The notes: generated from the sequence alone by a model not told the origin. A stretch of 64,000 nt of DNA from Porphyromonadaceae bacterium H1 (GCA_001653155.1 BDEJ01000043.1:1-64000); one strand, 5' to 3'. Numbered from the stretch's first letter, positions 1 to 9,930 are shown. Program-made: numbers and translations.

Positions 1-168
1 CGTTTAGGACGGAACTTTTACAAGGGATTGATAGGGGATGCTATAAACATACTGCTGGCAGCTGCTGCTTATAACTTCAAAAGAGCCATGAGAGCTCTTT
101 GGCTGCTTATCAAAATAATAAGCGAGAGCCCATTTGAAAATCGAATCTCACTTAAAGAGAGTTTTTAA
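1..168 (+). CDS. IS5-family transposase, C-terminal fragment (cut by window edge)
   Basis: The first 168 bases read in frame 1 as the last 55 residues of a protein ending at TAA 166-168. The residues GLIGDAINILLAAAAYNFKR match the conserved end of IS5-family DDE transposases (the usual wording is close to GDxINxLLAAAAxNFK). The catalytic part lies outside the window, so intactness cannot be judged. It lies upstream of a gene on the same strand and is followed by a short TAAGGG/CCCTTA inverted repeat (166-171 and 185-190) and a larger hairpin. The element's terminal repeat could not be identified with confidence. Confidence 0.75.
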   Translation, partial: RLGRNFYKGLIGDAINILLAAAAYNFKRAMRALWLLIKIISESPFENRISLKESF

Positions 169-216
169 GGGATGACTAAATAAGCCCTTACTTTAAGGCC
201 TGAGCACCGAAACCAT

Positions 217-260
217 CCTTCCGCAGAAATAATATCAACTCGATGTATTTCTGCGGAAGG
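217..260. repeat. Perfect 14-bp inverted repeat (hairpin)
   Basis: CCTTCCGCAGAAAT (217-230) is followed after 16 bases by its exact reverse complement (247-260). It sits 49 bp downstream of the transposase stop. There is no strong T-tract on either side, so it may be a factor-assisted terminator for the IS transcript, part of the IS end, or a structured leader for the lipoprotein gene at 412. Confidence 0.6.
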
Positions 261-342
261 CTTATCAAAAACGAAAGGAATACGAACAGGAGGTATGTTT
301 GTATCTTCCTTTTAAAGCTGACGTTTCTTTGTATTTTCTTTT

Positions 343-373
343 TTTGTAGGAAAGAGATTTTTCTCTAATTTTG
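343..373 (+). promoter_or_regulatory. Bacteroidota-type promoter (-33 TTTG / -7 TAATTTTG)
   Basis: TTTG at 343-346 and TAATTTTG at 366-373 are separated by 19 bases. This fits the Bacteroidetes housekeeping consensus TTTG-N19-21-TAnnTTTG. It lies 38 bases before the ATG of the lipoprotein gene at 412. Confidence 0.6.
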
Positions 374-411
374 CTTGTCTTTCAACAACGTAAATCACAA
401 TACTCAAAAAC

Positions 412-1098
412 ATGAAAACAAGTTCCGGCTTTCTTTTCTTTCTGTCATTCCTGCTGCTGACCGCCTGTTCCGAAACAGAAGACAGTCCATCAAGCCTTCC
501 TCCCGGTATGTATAAATTCTGGAAACAAGAACGCTCGTCTTACTACGCATTCACCCAAGAGGGCCCGGTGGCATATTCTTCGGAGACTCAAGCAACAAAC
601 AATACGCTTAACATAATTATCAAAGATTTCTCTCCGGAATTAACCTTGCAGCGGGCAGACAGAATCCCTTTCGACAGTTTGCATTTTATATCAAACGATT
701 TTCTTTACATCTACCCCAGTAGCAATCCTTGGATCACTCATTACTCCCTGCCTCACCGGATAGAAAGCCATGGAGACAGTCTTTTCATACGTCCGCATAA
801 ACTGCCTAAAGCTTTTTTTCTTGTATTATCTCCTTTACCAAAGCACTGGTCGGTGGAGAAAGGCGGGGTAATCCCCATAGTCATAAACGACCCGGAAGAG
901 ATAAAAGCGTATTCGACCGTACGTGCTCAGAAATCTCAACAAGGTATTGTCGTAACAAGTTACGATGTCTCGATCCGATCGGAATTCACATCTGTCAATA
1001 ATAGCCTGTATTACCTTGACTTAAAGCGCTTCACGGAAAAGCTACAAAAAGGGGATACTCTGCTGTATGTAAAAAAAGAGAGCTATTACAGAAAATAA
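412..1098 (+). CDS. Hypothetical lipoprotein, 228 aa
   Basis: The product begins with a short charged n-region, a hydrophobic stretch (residues about 7-17) and a lipobox ending LLTACS. It is therefore predicted to be cleaved at Cys19 and anchored in an envelope membrane. The mature part is soluble, with many aromatic residues and no motif I recognise. The gene stands alone between the transposase tail and a thioredoxin-family gene, with its own promoter and a terminator right after the stop. I do not recognise a family; the function is unknown. The reading frame and start are well supported by the signal peptide and the promoter spacing. Confidence 0.8.
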   Translation: MKTSSGFLFFLSFLLLTACSETEDSPSSLPPGMYKFWKQERSSYYAFTQEGPVAYSSETQATNNTLNIIIKDFSPELTLQRADRIPFDSLHFISNDFLYIYPSSNPWITHYSLPHRIESHGDSLFIRPHKLPKAFFLVLSPLPKHWSVEKGGVIPIVINDPEEIKAYSTVRAQKSQQGIVVTSYDVSIRSEFTSVNNSLYYLDLKRFTEKLQKGDTLLYVKKESYYRK

Positions 1099-1124
1099 GC
1101 CCTGCCTCCGGAGAGGGGCTTTTC
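1097..1124 (+). terminator. Probable terminator after the lipoprotein gene
   Basis: AAGCC (1097-1101) can pair with GGCTT (1117-1121), and CCTC with GAGG inside that stem. TTTC follows. The hairpin starts at the stop codon of the preceding gene. Confidence 0.5.
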
Positions 1125-1351
1125 GCTTGCTGTGAGCAAACTTATGTCCGAAAGCAGAGCTCGACGGTCTTGTTTTTTCAGGCAATAGACGGTAACAGTT
1201 TCCACATTCCGCAGCCATGCCTCATTCTTTAGAGCATATCCAATAAGTTTTCCCGTAAACTTTGCTTGAATTGCGGCGAATTTTCGCAACAAAGAGTGAA
1301 TTTTACTTGTTTTTTTATTCCGATATCTTTCCTTTTTTGGAAAACTTCTCT

Positions 1352-1359
1352 TACCTTTG
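1352..1359 (+). promoter_or_regulatory. -7 promoter element TACCTTTG
   Basis: TACCTTTG matches the TAnnTTTG consensus and lies 31 bases before the ATG at 1391. No convincing -33 box was found at the expected spacing. The same TTACCTTTGC wording occurs before tRNA-Lys and priA in this window. Confidence 0.5.
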
Positions 1360-1390
1360 CAGGGAAGAAAATTTTATTATTTAAATCACA

Positions 1391-3433
1391 ATGAGACACA
1401 TTCTTTTCCCGATTCTCCTACTCGGCGCTATAAGTCTTCAAGCACGTCCCAAAAGTATAGCGCTACCTCCGGTCAGTTTTGCTAATACCCGCACTCTCGA
1501 AATTACTCGGGTAAATATTTCCGACACAGCTACTGTAGTGGAATTCGAGGCTTTCTCCACCCCCGGATTCTGGATTAAAATCGTATCCGACACTTACCTG
1601 GCCACTGACGGGAAGAAATACATGATCCGAAGTGGCGAAGGGATACAGCTCGACTCGCTTTTTTGGATGCCGGAGTCGGGGAAAGCGTCTTTTAAACTTT
1701 CTTTCGAAGCACTGCCTCGCAACACCAAAAACTTCGACTTCATTGAGAGCGATTGTGCCGAATGTTTCAAACTTTATGGAGTAGATATCAGTGGAAAACG
1801 CCGTAAAGCGCATACCTTCCCTGCTGAGTTTACACAGCGGCATAATCCGGAATCGGATTTCAGCACATCGCTTCAGAAAGGCAAGGCTACTATCAGCGGA
1901 CGTTTCATCGGCTATCGTCCTGCTTTCGGCGATGCCGAACTGATCTACACAAACCCTATCTTGGGGGAAAACAGGAAACAAAGTGTAAAGATAGCTCCCG
2001 ACGGAAGCTTCAACACCTCCGTTACGGTGTACAGCGCCACCCATATTGGCATTAATCTGGGAGTTGCCTATTCCCCGATCCGGGTAGCTCCGGGTAAAGA
2101 GTCGAAAATACAGATTAACCTCCCCGAACTCTACCGTTCCGGAAGTCGTCTGCTCCGCGAAACACCCTCTTATGGAGATGCTTATGCCTATGCCGGTTAC
2201 TTCGCCGCACTCAATACGGACATGAACAACAAGCGCATCATCAGGAGTCTCCGGGACGACCACTCCGAAGCAATTGCCGGCATGGATGCAAATACCTACA
2301 AGCAATATATGATGCAAGCTTGCGAGCAGACCTTGGCTCACAATGCCTCGCTTGACATTTCCCCCATGGCTAAAAGCATCCTCAGTACCGAAGCTGCTTT
2401 CGATCTGAGACTTCGAATCGAAAGAACCGATAATTACCTCATAGAAGCCTATGCCAGAAAGAACAAACTTTCGCTCGAAGAGGCCCGCAGCAACTACAAA
2501 GCTTCAAGAAGGCCGGCAGATTTCGACAACTTCTACCGCCTCTTGCCTTTTTCAAATCCCGATTTTCTTCTCCTGCCTCAGGCCGGACTGCTTATCACGC
2601 AACTTAGTTACTCCGGTTTGGAGAACATAACAAGTCAAGCGAAAGCAAACTATTTACTGAAACAGAAAATCAGCGGACAAGACCGAAAAGTTCTCGAAGA
2701 TTTTATCCGGAGCGGCAATACCGAATCGGCTTCCATCGATAAAGTTTTCGCCAAGTATCGTTCGGAATTAAGAAAACTCAACGAAGACCAGTGCGGAGTA
2801 AACTTCCTGGCTAAATATACCAACGAGAAAGAATCCCTACTGCTTACCCTGCTCAAGGCTCAGCGAATAATGAGTTCTTTACGCGAATTCACGCCTCTGA
2901 CGGAAGCTCAAAAACAGGAAATGGCTTCTTTCCCTCCATGCGTTCGCGAAGTACTGACCGAGCAAAATGATAAGCTTTTGGCTAAAATCGAAGAGAACAA
3001 GCGGAAAACAGGCTTTACCGTTCTTGATGTTCCCAAGGTATCCAACGAAGCCTTGCTCGCCGAAATACTGAAGCCTTTCAAAGGAAAAGTCGTATTAATA
3101 GACATCTGGGCGACTTGGTGTTCGCCTTGCCGCATAGCGAATAAAGCAATGGAACCAGTAAAAGCAGGCTTTGCCGGAAAAGAGGTTGTATTTCTTTATC
3201 TTGCCGGAGAGAACTCTCCGGAAGCAATGTGGAAGAACATGATTACCGATATAAAAGGCTACCACTGTCGCATGAGCGATGCCCAATGGGCCTATCTGCG
3301 AGATAGTCTGAATGCTAAAGGTGTTCCTACCTATGTGATTATCGACCGCAAAGGGAAACAAAGCTTCTATTCTTTAGGATTTCCGGGCGAAGAAAAAATT
3401 CGCAGTGAACTGCTCAATGCTTTGAGCAAATAA
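1391..3433 (+). CDS. Secreted TlpA-family thioredoxin-like protein, 680 aa
   Basis: An N-terminal signal peptide (residues 1-18) is followed by about 520 residues of uncharacterised, mostly beta and then helical sequence. A C-terminal thioredoxin-fold domain follows (about 545-680). Its active-site motif WCSPCR has Cys577 and Cys580, preceded by the strand VVLIDIWAT, and a cis-proline segment GVPTYVI lies further on. This layout (a long N-terminal part plus TlpA/AhpC-TSA domain) is common in Bacteroidales periplasmic thiol-disulfide oxidoreductases. These are thought to reduce or isomerise disulfides outside the cytoplasm, but the specific partner is unknown. It is followed 72 bp downstream by the alpha-2-macroglobulin gene on the same strand. 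Both cysteines are present, so the protein should be redox-active. Confidence 0.85.
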   Translation: MRHILFPILLLGAISLQARPKSIALPPVSFANTRTLEITRVNISDTATVVEFEAFSTPGFWIKIVSDTYLATDGKKYMIRSGEGIQLDSLFWMPESGKASFKLSFEALPRNTKNFDFIESDCAECFKLYGVDISGKRRKAHTFPAEFTQRHNPESDFSTSLQKGKATISGRFIGYRPAFGDAELIYTNPILGENRKQSVKIAPDGSFNTSVTVYSATHIGINLGVAYSPIRVAPGKESKIQINLPELYRSGSRLLRETPSYGDAYAYAGYFAALNTDMNNKRIIRSLRDDHSEAIAGMDANTYKQYMMQACEQTLAHNASLDISPMAKSILSTEAAFDLRLRIERTDNYLIEAYARKNKLSLEEARSNYKASRRPADFDNFYRLLPFSNPDFLLLPQAGLLITQLSYSGLENITSQAKANYLLKQKISGQDRKVLEDFIRSGNTESASIDKVFAKYRSELRKLNEDQCGVNFLAKYTNEKESLLLTLLKAQRIMSSLREFTPLTEAQKQEMASFPPCVREVLTEQNDKLLAKIEENKRKTGFTVLDVPKVSNEALLAEILKPFKGKVVLIDIWATWCSPCRIANKAMEPVKAGFAGKEVVFLYLAGENSPEAMWKNMITDIKGYHCRMSDAQWAYLRDSLNAKGVPTYVIIDRKGKQSFYSLGFPGEEKIRSELLNALSK

Positions 3434-3505
3434 GCCCTAAAGCTTCCCGCTACTTGCAGGCCTAAGATAAATTCCCCTTGTTTTACAGCAAAAATTTGCA
3501 AACAA

Positions 3506-6500
3506 ATGAAACGATTTTTTTCTCTCTCGAAACTATCGTTAGGCCTGATCTTGATCGGCCTTACGCTACACTCTTGTAAAAAGGAGCAGCAAGATCCCTC
3601 AATCAACTTTGCACCGTATATAAGCGCTTATACCGGAGGGATGATTTCTTCGCATGCTAGTATTCGGGTCGAATTGGCGGAGGATTTTCCGGCTGAAAAA
3701 ACAAATGAGAAAACAACGGAGAAACTCTTCAGTTTTTCGCCCAAGCTAAGAGGGACAACCCGTTGGGTTAACTCCCGGACTATTGAGTTTACCCCCGAAG
3801 CACAGGAGTTGGAATCCGGGAGCACCTACGAGGCCAGTTTTGCATTAGGCAAAATTGCCGAGGTGGGAAAAAAACTTCGTAAATTCGAATTCTCTTTCCG
3901 CGTAGAAGAAAAACGCTTTCACTTAACTACCGACCCGATAGAAATACGAAGTGACAATTCCATCGTTCTCTCTGGAGAACTCTCTTGCAACGAAGCTCTT
4001 ACACTGGCTACGGCAGGCCAAATGCTAAGCGCTCGTTTAGATAAACAAAAAATCGAGGTTCAAATTGAGGGTGAAGAAGAAGCCTCGGTCTTTCGCTTCT
4101 CCATCAAAGGCATTATACGCTCCGAAACAGATAAAAAGCTCTCCATAACGGTAGATGGCAAACCTGCAAATATCGACCGTAAAGAAAATATTGAGGTAGA
4201 AATACCTGCATCGGGCAGCTTCCGGCTCCACGAATCCAAAATAATAACTGCCCCCGATTATGGGTTGAGACTCGTATTTACCGACCTGCTTTCTGTAGAA
4301 CAGGATTTGCGCAGCATGATTACGCTTAGCAATATCTCGGAATACAGCATCCAGCAACAAGGCAATCAGGCGATGATTTATTTCAACCCCTCGTCGCAAA
4401 GCAATCTGCGGGGAACGATACACGGAGGGCTTAAAAGTCAATCCGGCCGTATGTTGGGCGAAGACATCCAACTCGACCTCCCGATGGAAACCCGTAAACC
4501 ACAAGTAGAGCTCCTTACTTCAGGCTCTATCATGCCTACTTCGGGAAACGTTATTTTGCCTTTCCGGACCATATCGTTATATGCTGTAGATCTGAAGATT
4601 ATACGCATTTTCGAAAGCAATGTGTTGATGTTCCTGCAAGAGAACAAGCTCGATACGGAATCATCGAATGGGCTCCGTCGCGCCGGGCGTCTGATCTGTA
4701 AAAAGACACTCCGCCTGAATGCAAATGCCGACAAAGAGCTTTCCGAATGGAAAAACTACTCTTTGGACATCACCAATCTTGTAAAGCAGCAACCCGGAGC
4801 CATTTATCGCATCGAGCTATCGTTCAAACAAGCTTATGCAGCTTATGACTGCTCGGACGAAACGTCTCGAGAAGAGGTCCTTGCCAATGCGAACGACTTG
4901 ACCCCGCTGCTGAACGATACGGAAGAGGATACATATTGGGACAGTCCCGACTCGTATTACTACAACGGCTACGACTTGGATATAGATTGGGATGAATACG
5001 ACTGGTCGGAAACCGATAATCCGTGTCACCCAACCTACTACATGCAGAGCAACCGGAAAGCATCTACCAATGTGCTGGTTTCGAACTTCGGGATAATTGC
5101 TAAAAGCAACTCCAACAACACAATTTGGGCCTCGGTAAGTAATCTGACCGACACGCAACCGGTTGAAGGAGCAAAGGTAACCGCATACAACTATCAACTG
5201 CAAGCTTTAGGCAGCAGCTTTACCGACAAGGATGGGTTTGTATTGCTGAAACTCAAAAGCAAGCCTTTTGTTCTCGTAGCCGAATCAGGCGATCAGAAAG
5301 CCTACCTCCGTTTGGTTGACGGAGAAGAAAACATGCTCAGCCGCTTCGACGTAGGAGGTGTGGAGCTGAAAAAAGGGCTCAAGGGCTACATCTACGGTGA
5401 ACGGGGCGTATGGCGGCCGGGAGATACGTTACACGTCGCTTTTATGATAGAAGATCGTGAACAGCAACTTCCCGAAAAACATCCCGTATCCCTCGAACTC
5501 TACAATCCTCAGGGTCAGTTTTACAAAAAAGTCGTTGTAACGAACAGCACAAACGGTTTTTATGTATTCCATCTGCCAACAAAGCCGAATGATCCAACCG
5601 GTCTTTGGAATGCTTACGTGAAGGTAGGAGGTGCGAGTTTTCATAAATCTTTGCGCATTGAGAGCATCAAGCCCAATCGTCTGAAAATAAAGCTGGATTT
5701 ACCAACGCGTATTGAGGCTTCGCATGGAAGCGTTCCGGTGGGCATTCATGCACAATGGCTTACAGGCGCTACGGCCCGTAACCTCGAGGCTCGAGCCGAA
5801 CTCCTGCTCAGCAAGACCAACACACAATTCAAAGGCTACGAAAAATTCAAGTTCAACAATCCCGCTACGCAATTCGAATCGAGCACAAGTGAAGTATTCA
5901 ACGCCAATCTCGACGCAAACGGAGATGCCTCGTTCAGCATGCGTGTCCCTTCGGCCTTGAGCGCTCCCGGCATGTTGAATGCCCGTCTTGTTTGCCGCGT
6001 ATTCGAACCGGGAGGCGATGCCAGTATCTTCTCCCAGTCCCTGCCTTTCTCGCCTTACAGTTCTTATGTGGGACTGAATGTCAACCGGAAGCAAGACGAG
6101 CAATACTTTGTCACCGACGAGGACTACGGCTTCGACGTAGTAAGCCTCAATTCCGAAGGACGCCCCGTCAACCGGAGCAAACTTGAATATAAAATATACC
6201 GCATCGGATGGAGCTGGTGGTGGGAGCGTGAGAATGAATCTTTCGACGCATACATCAACAACACAAATGCAACGATCGTTGCCTCAGGTAAACTGCAGGC
6301 TGTGAACGGAAAAGCAAGAATTAAATTCCGGATCAACTACCCGGATTGGGGACGTTATCTGGTTTATGTAAAAGACAACGAGAGTGGCCATGCTACGGGC
6401 GATGTAGTGTGGGTCGACTGGCCATCGTGGCGGGGGCGTTCCAACCGGCAAGACCCGACCGGTATCAAGATGCTCGCCTTCTCGCTGGACAAAAGCTCCT

Positions 6501-9085
6501 ACAACGTTGGAGAGGAAGCGACTGTTACCATCCCTCAAACCGCTTCAGGCGGACGGGCGCTTCTTGCTTTCGAGAATGGGACAGAAGTACTCCACCGCGA
6601 GTGGATTGTGCTGACACCGGGCGCCGACACGAAGTACAGCTTCAAAGTAAGCGATAAGATGGCCCCCAACATGTACGTACACATTTCGCTGCTGCAAGCC
6701 CATGCTGCAACTACGGACTTGCCGATACGCATGTATGGCGTGATGCCGGTCTTTGTTTCCAACAAAGAGTCCACTCTTAGCCCACTCATCAGCATGCCCG
6801 ATGTGTTGAAGCCTGAAAGTGATTTTGAAATCCGCATAAAAGAGAAAAATGCCAAAGCGATGACCTACACACTGGCTATCGTAGATGAAGGCTTGCTCGA
6901 TCTCACGAACTATAAAACACCCGATCCATGGAAGGAGTTTTATGCCCGCGAAGCACTCGGAATACGCACATGGGACCTCTTCGACAATGTAATGGGAGCT
7001 TATGCCGGCAAATTCGGTTCGCTCTTCAGTGTTGGTGGAGACGAAGAGCTCAATGCACAACCGAGCCAAGTCCAACGCTTTAAACCCGTTGTGCTCTATC
7101 TCGGCCCTATTGTGTTAAAAGCCGGTGAGGAGAAGAAGCATAAGCTCAGGCTACCCTCTTACGTCGGCTCTCTGCGTGTTATGGTGGTGGCGGGGCAAAA
7201 CGGATCTTACGGGAAGGCTGATAAAACCGTGCCCGTACGCACTCCACTGATGTTACTGTCTTCGCTGCCGCGGGTACTGAGTACTCAGGAAAGGATTTCC
7301 CTCCCGGTCAACGTCTTTGCCATGGAAGGAAAGTTGAAAGAAGTACGCGTAAAAATTGAGACAACCGGCAAATTACGCCCGGAAGGGAGTTCGACTCAAA
7401 CACTGAGCTTCAGCGACGTGGGCGACAAACTCTTATACTTCCCGATGCAAACGGGAGCTCAAACTGGAAAAGAAAAAATCCTGATTACGGCTACGAGCGG
7501 GAACCATACGTCGAAAGAAAGCATTGAAATCGAAATACGTAATCCCAATCCACCGGTCATCAGCTTCCAAAGCAAACTGTTGGAGAAAGGCCAGTCGGCA
7601 AGTTTCCCCTACCAACTCGATGCTTCTTTCGAGGGCAATTGGGTCAAAGCGGAAATGTCACGGATTCCTGCGGTAGACATCAGCCGGCGCTTCGATTTCC
7701 TCTATAACTACAGCCACTATTGTACGGAGCAACTCACTTCGCGAGCTCTCCCGCTGCTCTTCCTGCCGGATTTCAAGGAGTTGGACAAGCTTGAAGCCGA
7801 GCGCAGCAAAACCAATATCATGGAAGCCATCAGTCAGTTATACGGCCGGCAGTCGGCAAACGGCGGTTTTATCTACTGGCCCGGAGAAAGCTACATCAAC
7901 GATTGGGCTTCGTCCTACGCAGGCAGTTTCCTCATCCTCGCACGCGACCGGGGTTACCAAGTCAGCAAAGCTGTAATTGCCAAATGGATTAGCTACCAGC
8001 GCAAAGCAGCCCGACAATGGCGGAAGGCAAACGGCAGTAACAAGCGCTATGCCTACGACCAATCCGACTTACTACAGGCTTATCGGCTTTATACCCTGGC
8101 CTTAGCCGGAGAACCCGACATGGGAGCAATGAACCGTCTGAAAGAAGAAAAGAAACTCTCCTTGCAGGCTCGCTGGCGTTTGGCTGCCGCCTACGCCCTT
8201 TGTGGAAAAGCTGATGCTGCTTCAGGGCTGCTTTTCAACCTTACCACAACGGTAGAACCCTACTCATCCAACAACCCATCCTACGGTTCGGCCACACGCG
8301 ACGAAGCCATGTTCCTCGAGACTCTCGTGTTGATGAACAAAACGGAAGAAGCCTTTGCGCAAGCACGTAAGCTGTCGCGCAAACTGTCGCAGGAATCGCA
8401 GTTCGACACACAAACGACAGCCCATGCGATGATAGCACTGGGACAATTGGCGGCCAAGACATCGGGGAAACTGAAATTCACCTGGAGCCTGAACGGCGCG
8501 AGAGCTAACAAGGTAAACTCGAAACAAGCCTTGCTGCAAGAGCAAATTCCCCTCAAACCGGAACGAGGAGAACTGACGGTAAGCAACGGAGACGAAGGAG
8601 TCCTCTTTGTCAGTCTCGCTTCCAAAACCCGTCCCTTGAACGATACTCTGCCGGCGATAGCTGAAAATATACGTCTCGATGTGCGCTACACCGATTTGCA
8701 AGGAAATCCCATCGACGTGAGCCGGCTCCCGCAAGGCAGAGACTTCTACGCCATCGTACGCATATCAAATATCAGCGGAGGACAGTATTACTCCGATGTC
8801 GCTCTCACGCACATCATCCCCTCCGGTTGGGAGATTTACAACGAACGTCTGCTAAGCGGTAGTCCGAACGAAACCTCGTCGGGCCTCAACTATCAGGACA
8901 TTCGTGACGATCGCGTGCTGACCTACTTCGATTTGCCTGCTGCTGCGGTACGCGAGATTCCGCTCCGCCTGCAAGCCTCCTACCTCGGCGAATTCGTATT
9001 GCCGGCCATACTTTGCGAGGCCATGTACGACCCTGCGACACGTGCCCGCAGTACAGCCGGCCGCGTGGAGGTAAGTAAGGATTAG
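3506..9085 (+). CDS. Alpha-2-macroglobulin family lipoprotein, 1859 aa
   Basis: A lipoprotein signal (LTLHSC, Cys24) precedes a very long multi-domain protein. Around residues 630-640 it has the macroglobulin motif GERGVWRPGDT. The C-terminal thioester domain keeps the motif CTEQ at residues 1406-1409, which in this family forms an internal Cys-Gln thioester that can trap proteases covalently. An acidic, tyrosine-rich stretch lies at about 471-515. The family is thought to protect the bacterial envelope from host or competitor proteases, working in E. coli-like species with the peptidoglycan synthase PbpC. No pbpC is visible in this window. Length (about 1,850 aa) is typical for Bacteroidales members. 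The reading frame is intact and ends in a strong hairpin. Confidence 0.92.
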   Translation: MKRFFSLSKLSLGLILIGLTLHSCKKEQQDPSINFAPYISAYTGGMISSHASIRVELAEDFPAEKTNEKTTEKLFSFSPKLRGTTRWVNSRTIEFTPEAQELESGSTYEASFALGKIAEVGKKLRKFEFSFRVEEKRFHLTTDPIEIRSDNSIVLSGELSCNEALTLATAGQMLSARLDKQKIEVQIEGEEEASVFRFSIKGIIRSETDKKLSITVDGKPANIDRKENIEVEIPASGSFRLHESKIITAPDYGLRLVFTDLLSVEQDLRSMITLSNISEYSIQQQGNQAMIYFNPSSQSNLRGTIHGGLKSQSGRMLGEDIQLDLPMETRKPQVELLTSGSIMPTSGNVILPFRTISLYAVDLKIIRIFESNVLMFLQENKLDTESSNGLRRAGRLICKKTLRLNANADKELSEWKNYSLDITNLVKQQPGAIYRIELSFKQAYAAYDCSDETSREEVLANANDLTPLLNDTEEDTYWDSPDSYYYNGYDLDIDWDEYDWSETDNPCHPTYYMQSNRKASTNVLVSNFGIIAKSNSNNTIWASVSNLTDTQPVEGAKVTAYNYQLQALGSSFTDKDGFVLLKLKSKPFVLVAESGDQKAYLRLVDGEENMLSRFDVGGVELKKGLKGYIYGERGVWRPGDTLHVAFMIEDREQQLPEKHPVSLELYNPQGQFYKKVVVTNSTNGFYVFHLPTKPNDPTGLWNAYVKVGGASFHKSLRIESIKPNRLKIKLDLPTRIEASHGSVPVGIHAQWLTGATARNLEARAELLLSKTNTQFKGYEKFKFNNPATQFESSTSEVFNANLDANGDASFSMRVPSALSAPGMLNARLVCRVFEPGGDASIFSQSLPFSPYSSYVGLNVNRKQDEQYFVTDEDYGFDVVSLNSEGRPVNRSKLEYKIYRIGWSWWWERENESFDAYINNTNATIVASGKLQAVNGKARIKFRINYPDWGRYLVYVKDNESGHATGDVVWVDWPSWRGRSNRQDPTGIKMLAFSLDKSSYNVGEEATVTIPQTASGGRALLAFENGTEVLHREWIVLTPGADTKYSFKVSDKMAPNMYVHISLLQAHAATTDLPIRMYGVMPVFVSNKESTLSPLISMPDVLKPESDFEIRIKEKNAKAMTYTLAIVDEGLLDLTNYKTPDPWKEFYAREALGIRTWDLFDNVMGAYAGKFGSLFSVGGDEELNAQPSQVQRFKPVVLYLGPIVLKAGEEKKHKLRLPSYVGSLRVMVVAGQNGSYGKADKTVPVRTPLMLLSSLPRVLSTQERISLPVNVFAMEGKLKEVRVKIETTGKLRPEGSSTQTLSFSDVGDKLLYFPMQTGAQTGKEKILITATSGNHTSKESIEIEIRNPNPPVISFQSKLLEKGQSASFPYQLDASFEGNWVKAEMSRIPAVDISRRFDFLYNYSHYCTEQLTSRALPLLFLPDFKELDKLEAERSKTNIMEAISQLYGRQSANGGFIYWPGESYINDWASSYAGSFLILARDRGYQVSKAVIAKWISYQRKAARQWRKANGSNKRYAYDQSDLLQAYRLYTLALAGEPDMGAMNRLKEEKKLSLQARWRLAAAYALCGKADAASGLLFNLTTTVEPYSSNNPSYGSATRDEAMFLETLVLMNKTEEAFAQARKLSRKLSQESQFDTQTTAHAMIALGQLAAKTSGKLKFTWSLNGARANKVNSKQALLQEQIPLKPERGELTVSNGDEGVLFVSLASKTRPLNDTLPAIAENIRLDVRYTDLQGNPIDVSRLPQGRDFYAIVRISNISGGQYYSDVALTHIIPSGWEIYNERLLSGSPNETSSGLNYQDIRDDRVLTYFDLPAAAVREIPLRLQASYLGEFVLPAILCEAMYDPATRARSTAGRVEVSKD

Positions 9086-9108
9086 AATTTCTCGAAGAAG
9101 AGTTACAA

Positions 9109-9147
9109 CAGTCGATGCCGGCAAACTAAGTTTGCCGGCATCGACTG
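9109..9147. terminator. Long perfect hairpin, probable terminator
   Basis: The left arm 9109-9127 and right arm 9129-9147 are exact 19-bp reverse complements around a single central A. It begins 24 bp after the alpha-2-macroglobulin stop codon. The T-tract after it is weak (CATTATTC), so termination may depend on the very stable stem alone. Confidence 0.7.
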
Positions 9148-9269
9148 CATTATTCGAACCTCGAAACATCAAAGTTACCGCGCAGTCAAGGGAGGTTTAC
9201 TTCTCGGAAGGCAGCATGGAAGTGGGTCGTATTTCTCACCATGGAATTTCACATTTGCAATTGATTCAC

Positions 9270-9277
9270 TATTTTTG
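9270..9277 (+). promoter_or_regulatory. -7 promoter element TATTTTTG
   Basis: TATTTTTG fits TAnnTTTG and lies 74 bases before the ATG at 9352. A TTTC at 9247-9250 sits at the right distance (19 bases) for a degenerate -33 box. Confidence 0.4.
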
Positions 9278-9351
9278 CAAAAAGATTAGCGGCGCAACAC
9301 AAAGTCGTCGCTCTGCTTCTTTGGGAAAACAAACTTTGCAAAAAACAGCCA

Positions 9352-9930
9352 ATGCCACGAAACGAATTTCACGACGATCTGGAAGCCTGCCTGAAAGTAC
9401 TGCAAGGAGGAGGCATCATCCTCTACCCTACGGATACTATATGGGGCTTGGGTTGCGATGCCGGCAATGAGGCGGCTGTCAGCCGGATTTACAAAATAAA
9501 GAAACGCTCGGATGCACTGTCGATGCTCGTGCTTATAGACAGCCCTGCGAAGCTGCAAGCCTATGTCAGCGAAGTGCCCGATATGGCTTGGGATTTGATG
9601 GAACTGAGTGAAAAACCACTCACGATTATTTATCCCGATGCGCGAAACGTAGCCCCTAACCTTATGGCTGCCGACCGCTCTCTGGGCATTCGAGTAAGTA
9701 ACGAGGTTTTTTCGAAGGCATTATGCGAACGATTTCGACGTCCGATCGTATCTACCTCGGCCAACATAAGTGGACAGGCGGCACCGCAACATTTCGGAGA
9801 GATTGCTGAGGAGATAAAATCCTCGGTCGATTACGTTGTACAGTTTCGTCAGCAGGAACGAAAGCCCGCGCAGGCCTCCTCCATCATCAAATTGGGGAAA
9901 GGAAATCTAATCCAAATTATCAGACAATAA
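9352..9930 (+). CDS. L-threonylcarbamoyladenylate synthase (Sua5/YciO/YrdC family)
   Basis: The 192-residue protein is a single YrdC-type domain. Early residues GGIILYPTDTIWGLGCDA and the segment KIKKRSDALSMLVL are family hallmarks, and the later SANISGQAAP segment matches the nucleotide-binding end of the fold. The family makes threonylcarbamoyl-AMP from threonine, bicarbonate and ATP, the first step of the t6A37 modification of tRNAs reading ANN codons. It acts in the cytoplasm. The short, Sua5-domain-free length fits the TsaC/YrdC form, but the related YciO group cannot be excluded. The next gene starts 10 bp after its stop, so the two are probably cotranscribed. Confidence 0.88.
   Translation: MPRNEFHDDLEACLKVLQGGGIILYPTDTIWGLGCDAGNEAAVSRIYKIKKRSDALSMLVLIDSPAKLQAYVSEVPDMAWDLMELSEKPLTIIYPDARNVAPNLMAADRSLGIRVSNEVFSKALCERFRRPIVSTSANISGQAAPQHFGEIAEEIKSSVDYVVQFRQQERKPAQASSIIKLGKGNLIQIIRQ

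Noticed and set aside
1463-2341. 292-codon open frame on the minus strand
   Set aside because: Antisense to the TlpA-like gene; composition is that of a shadow frame.
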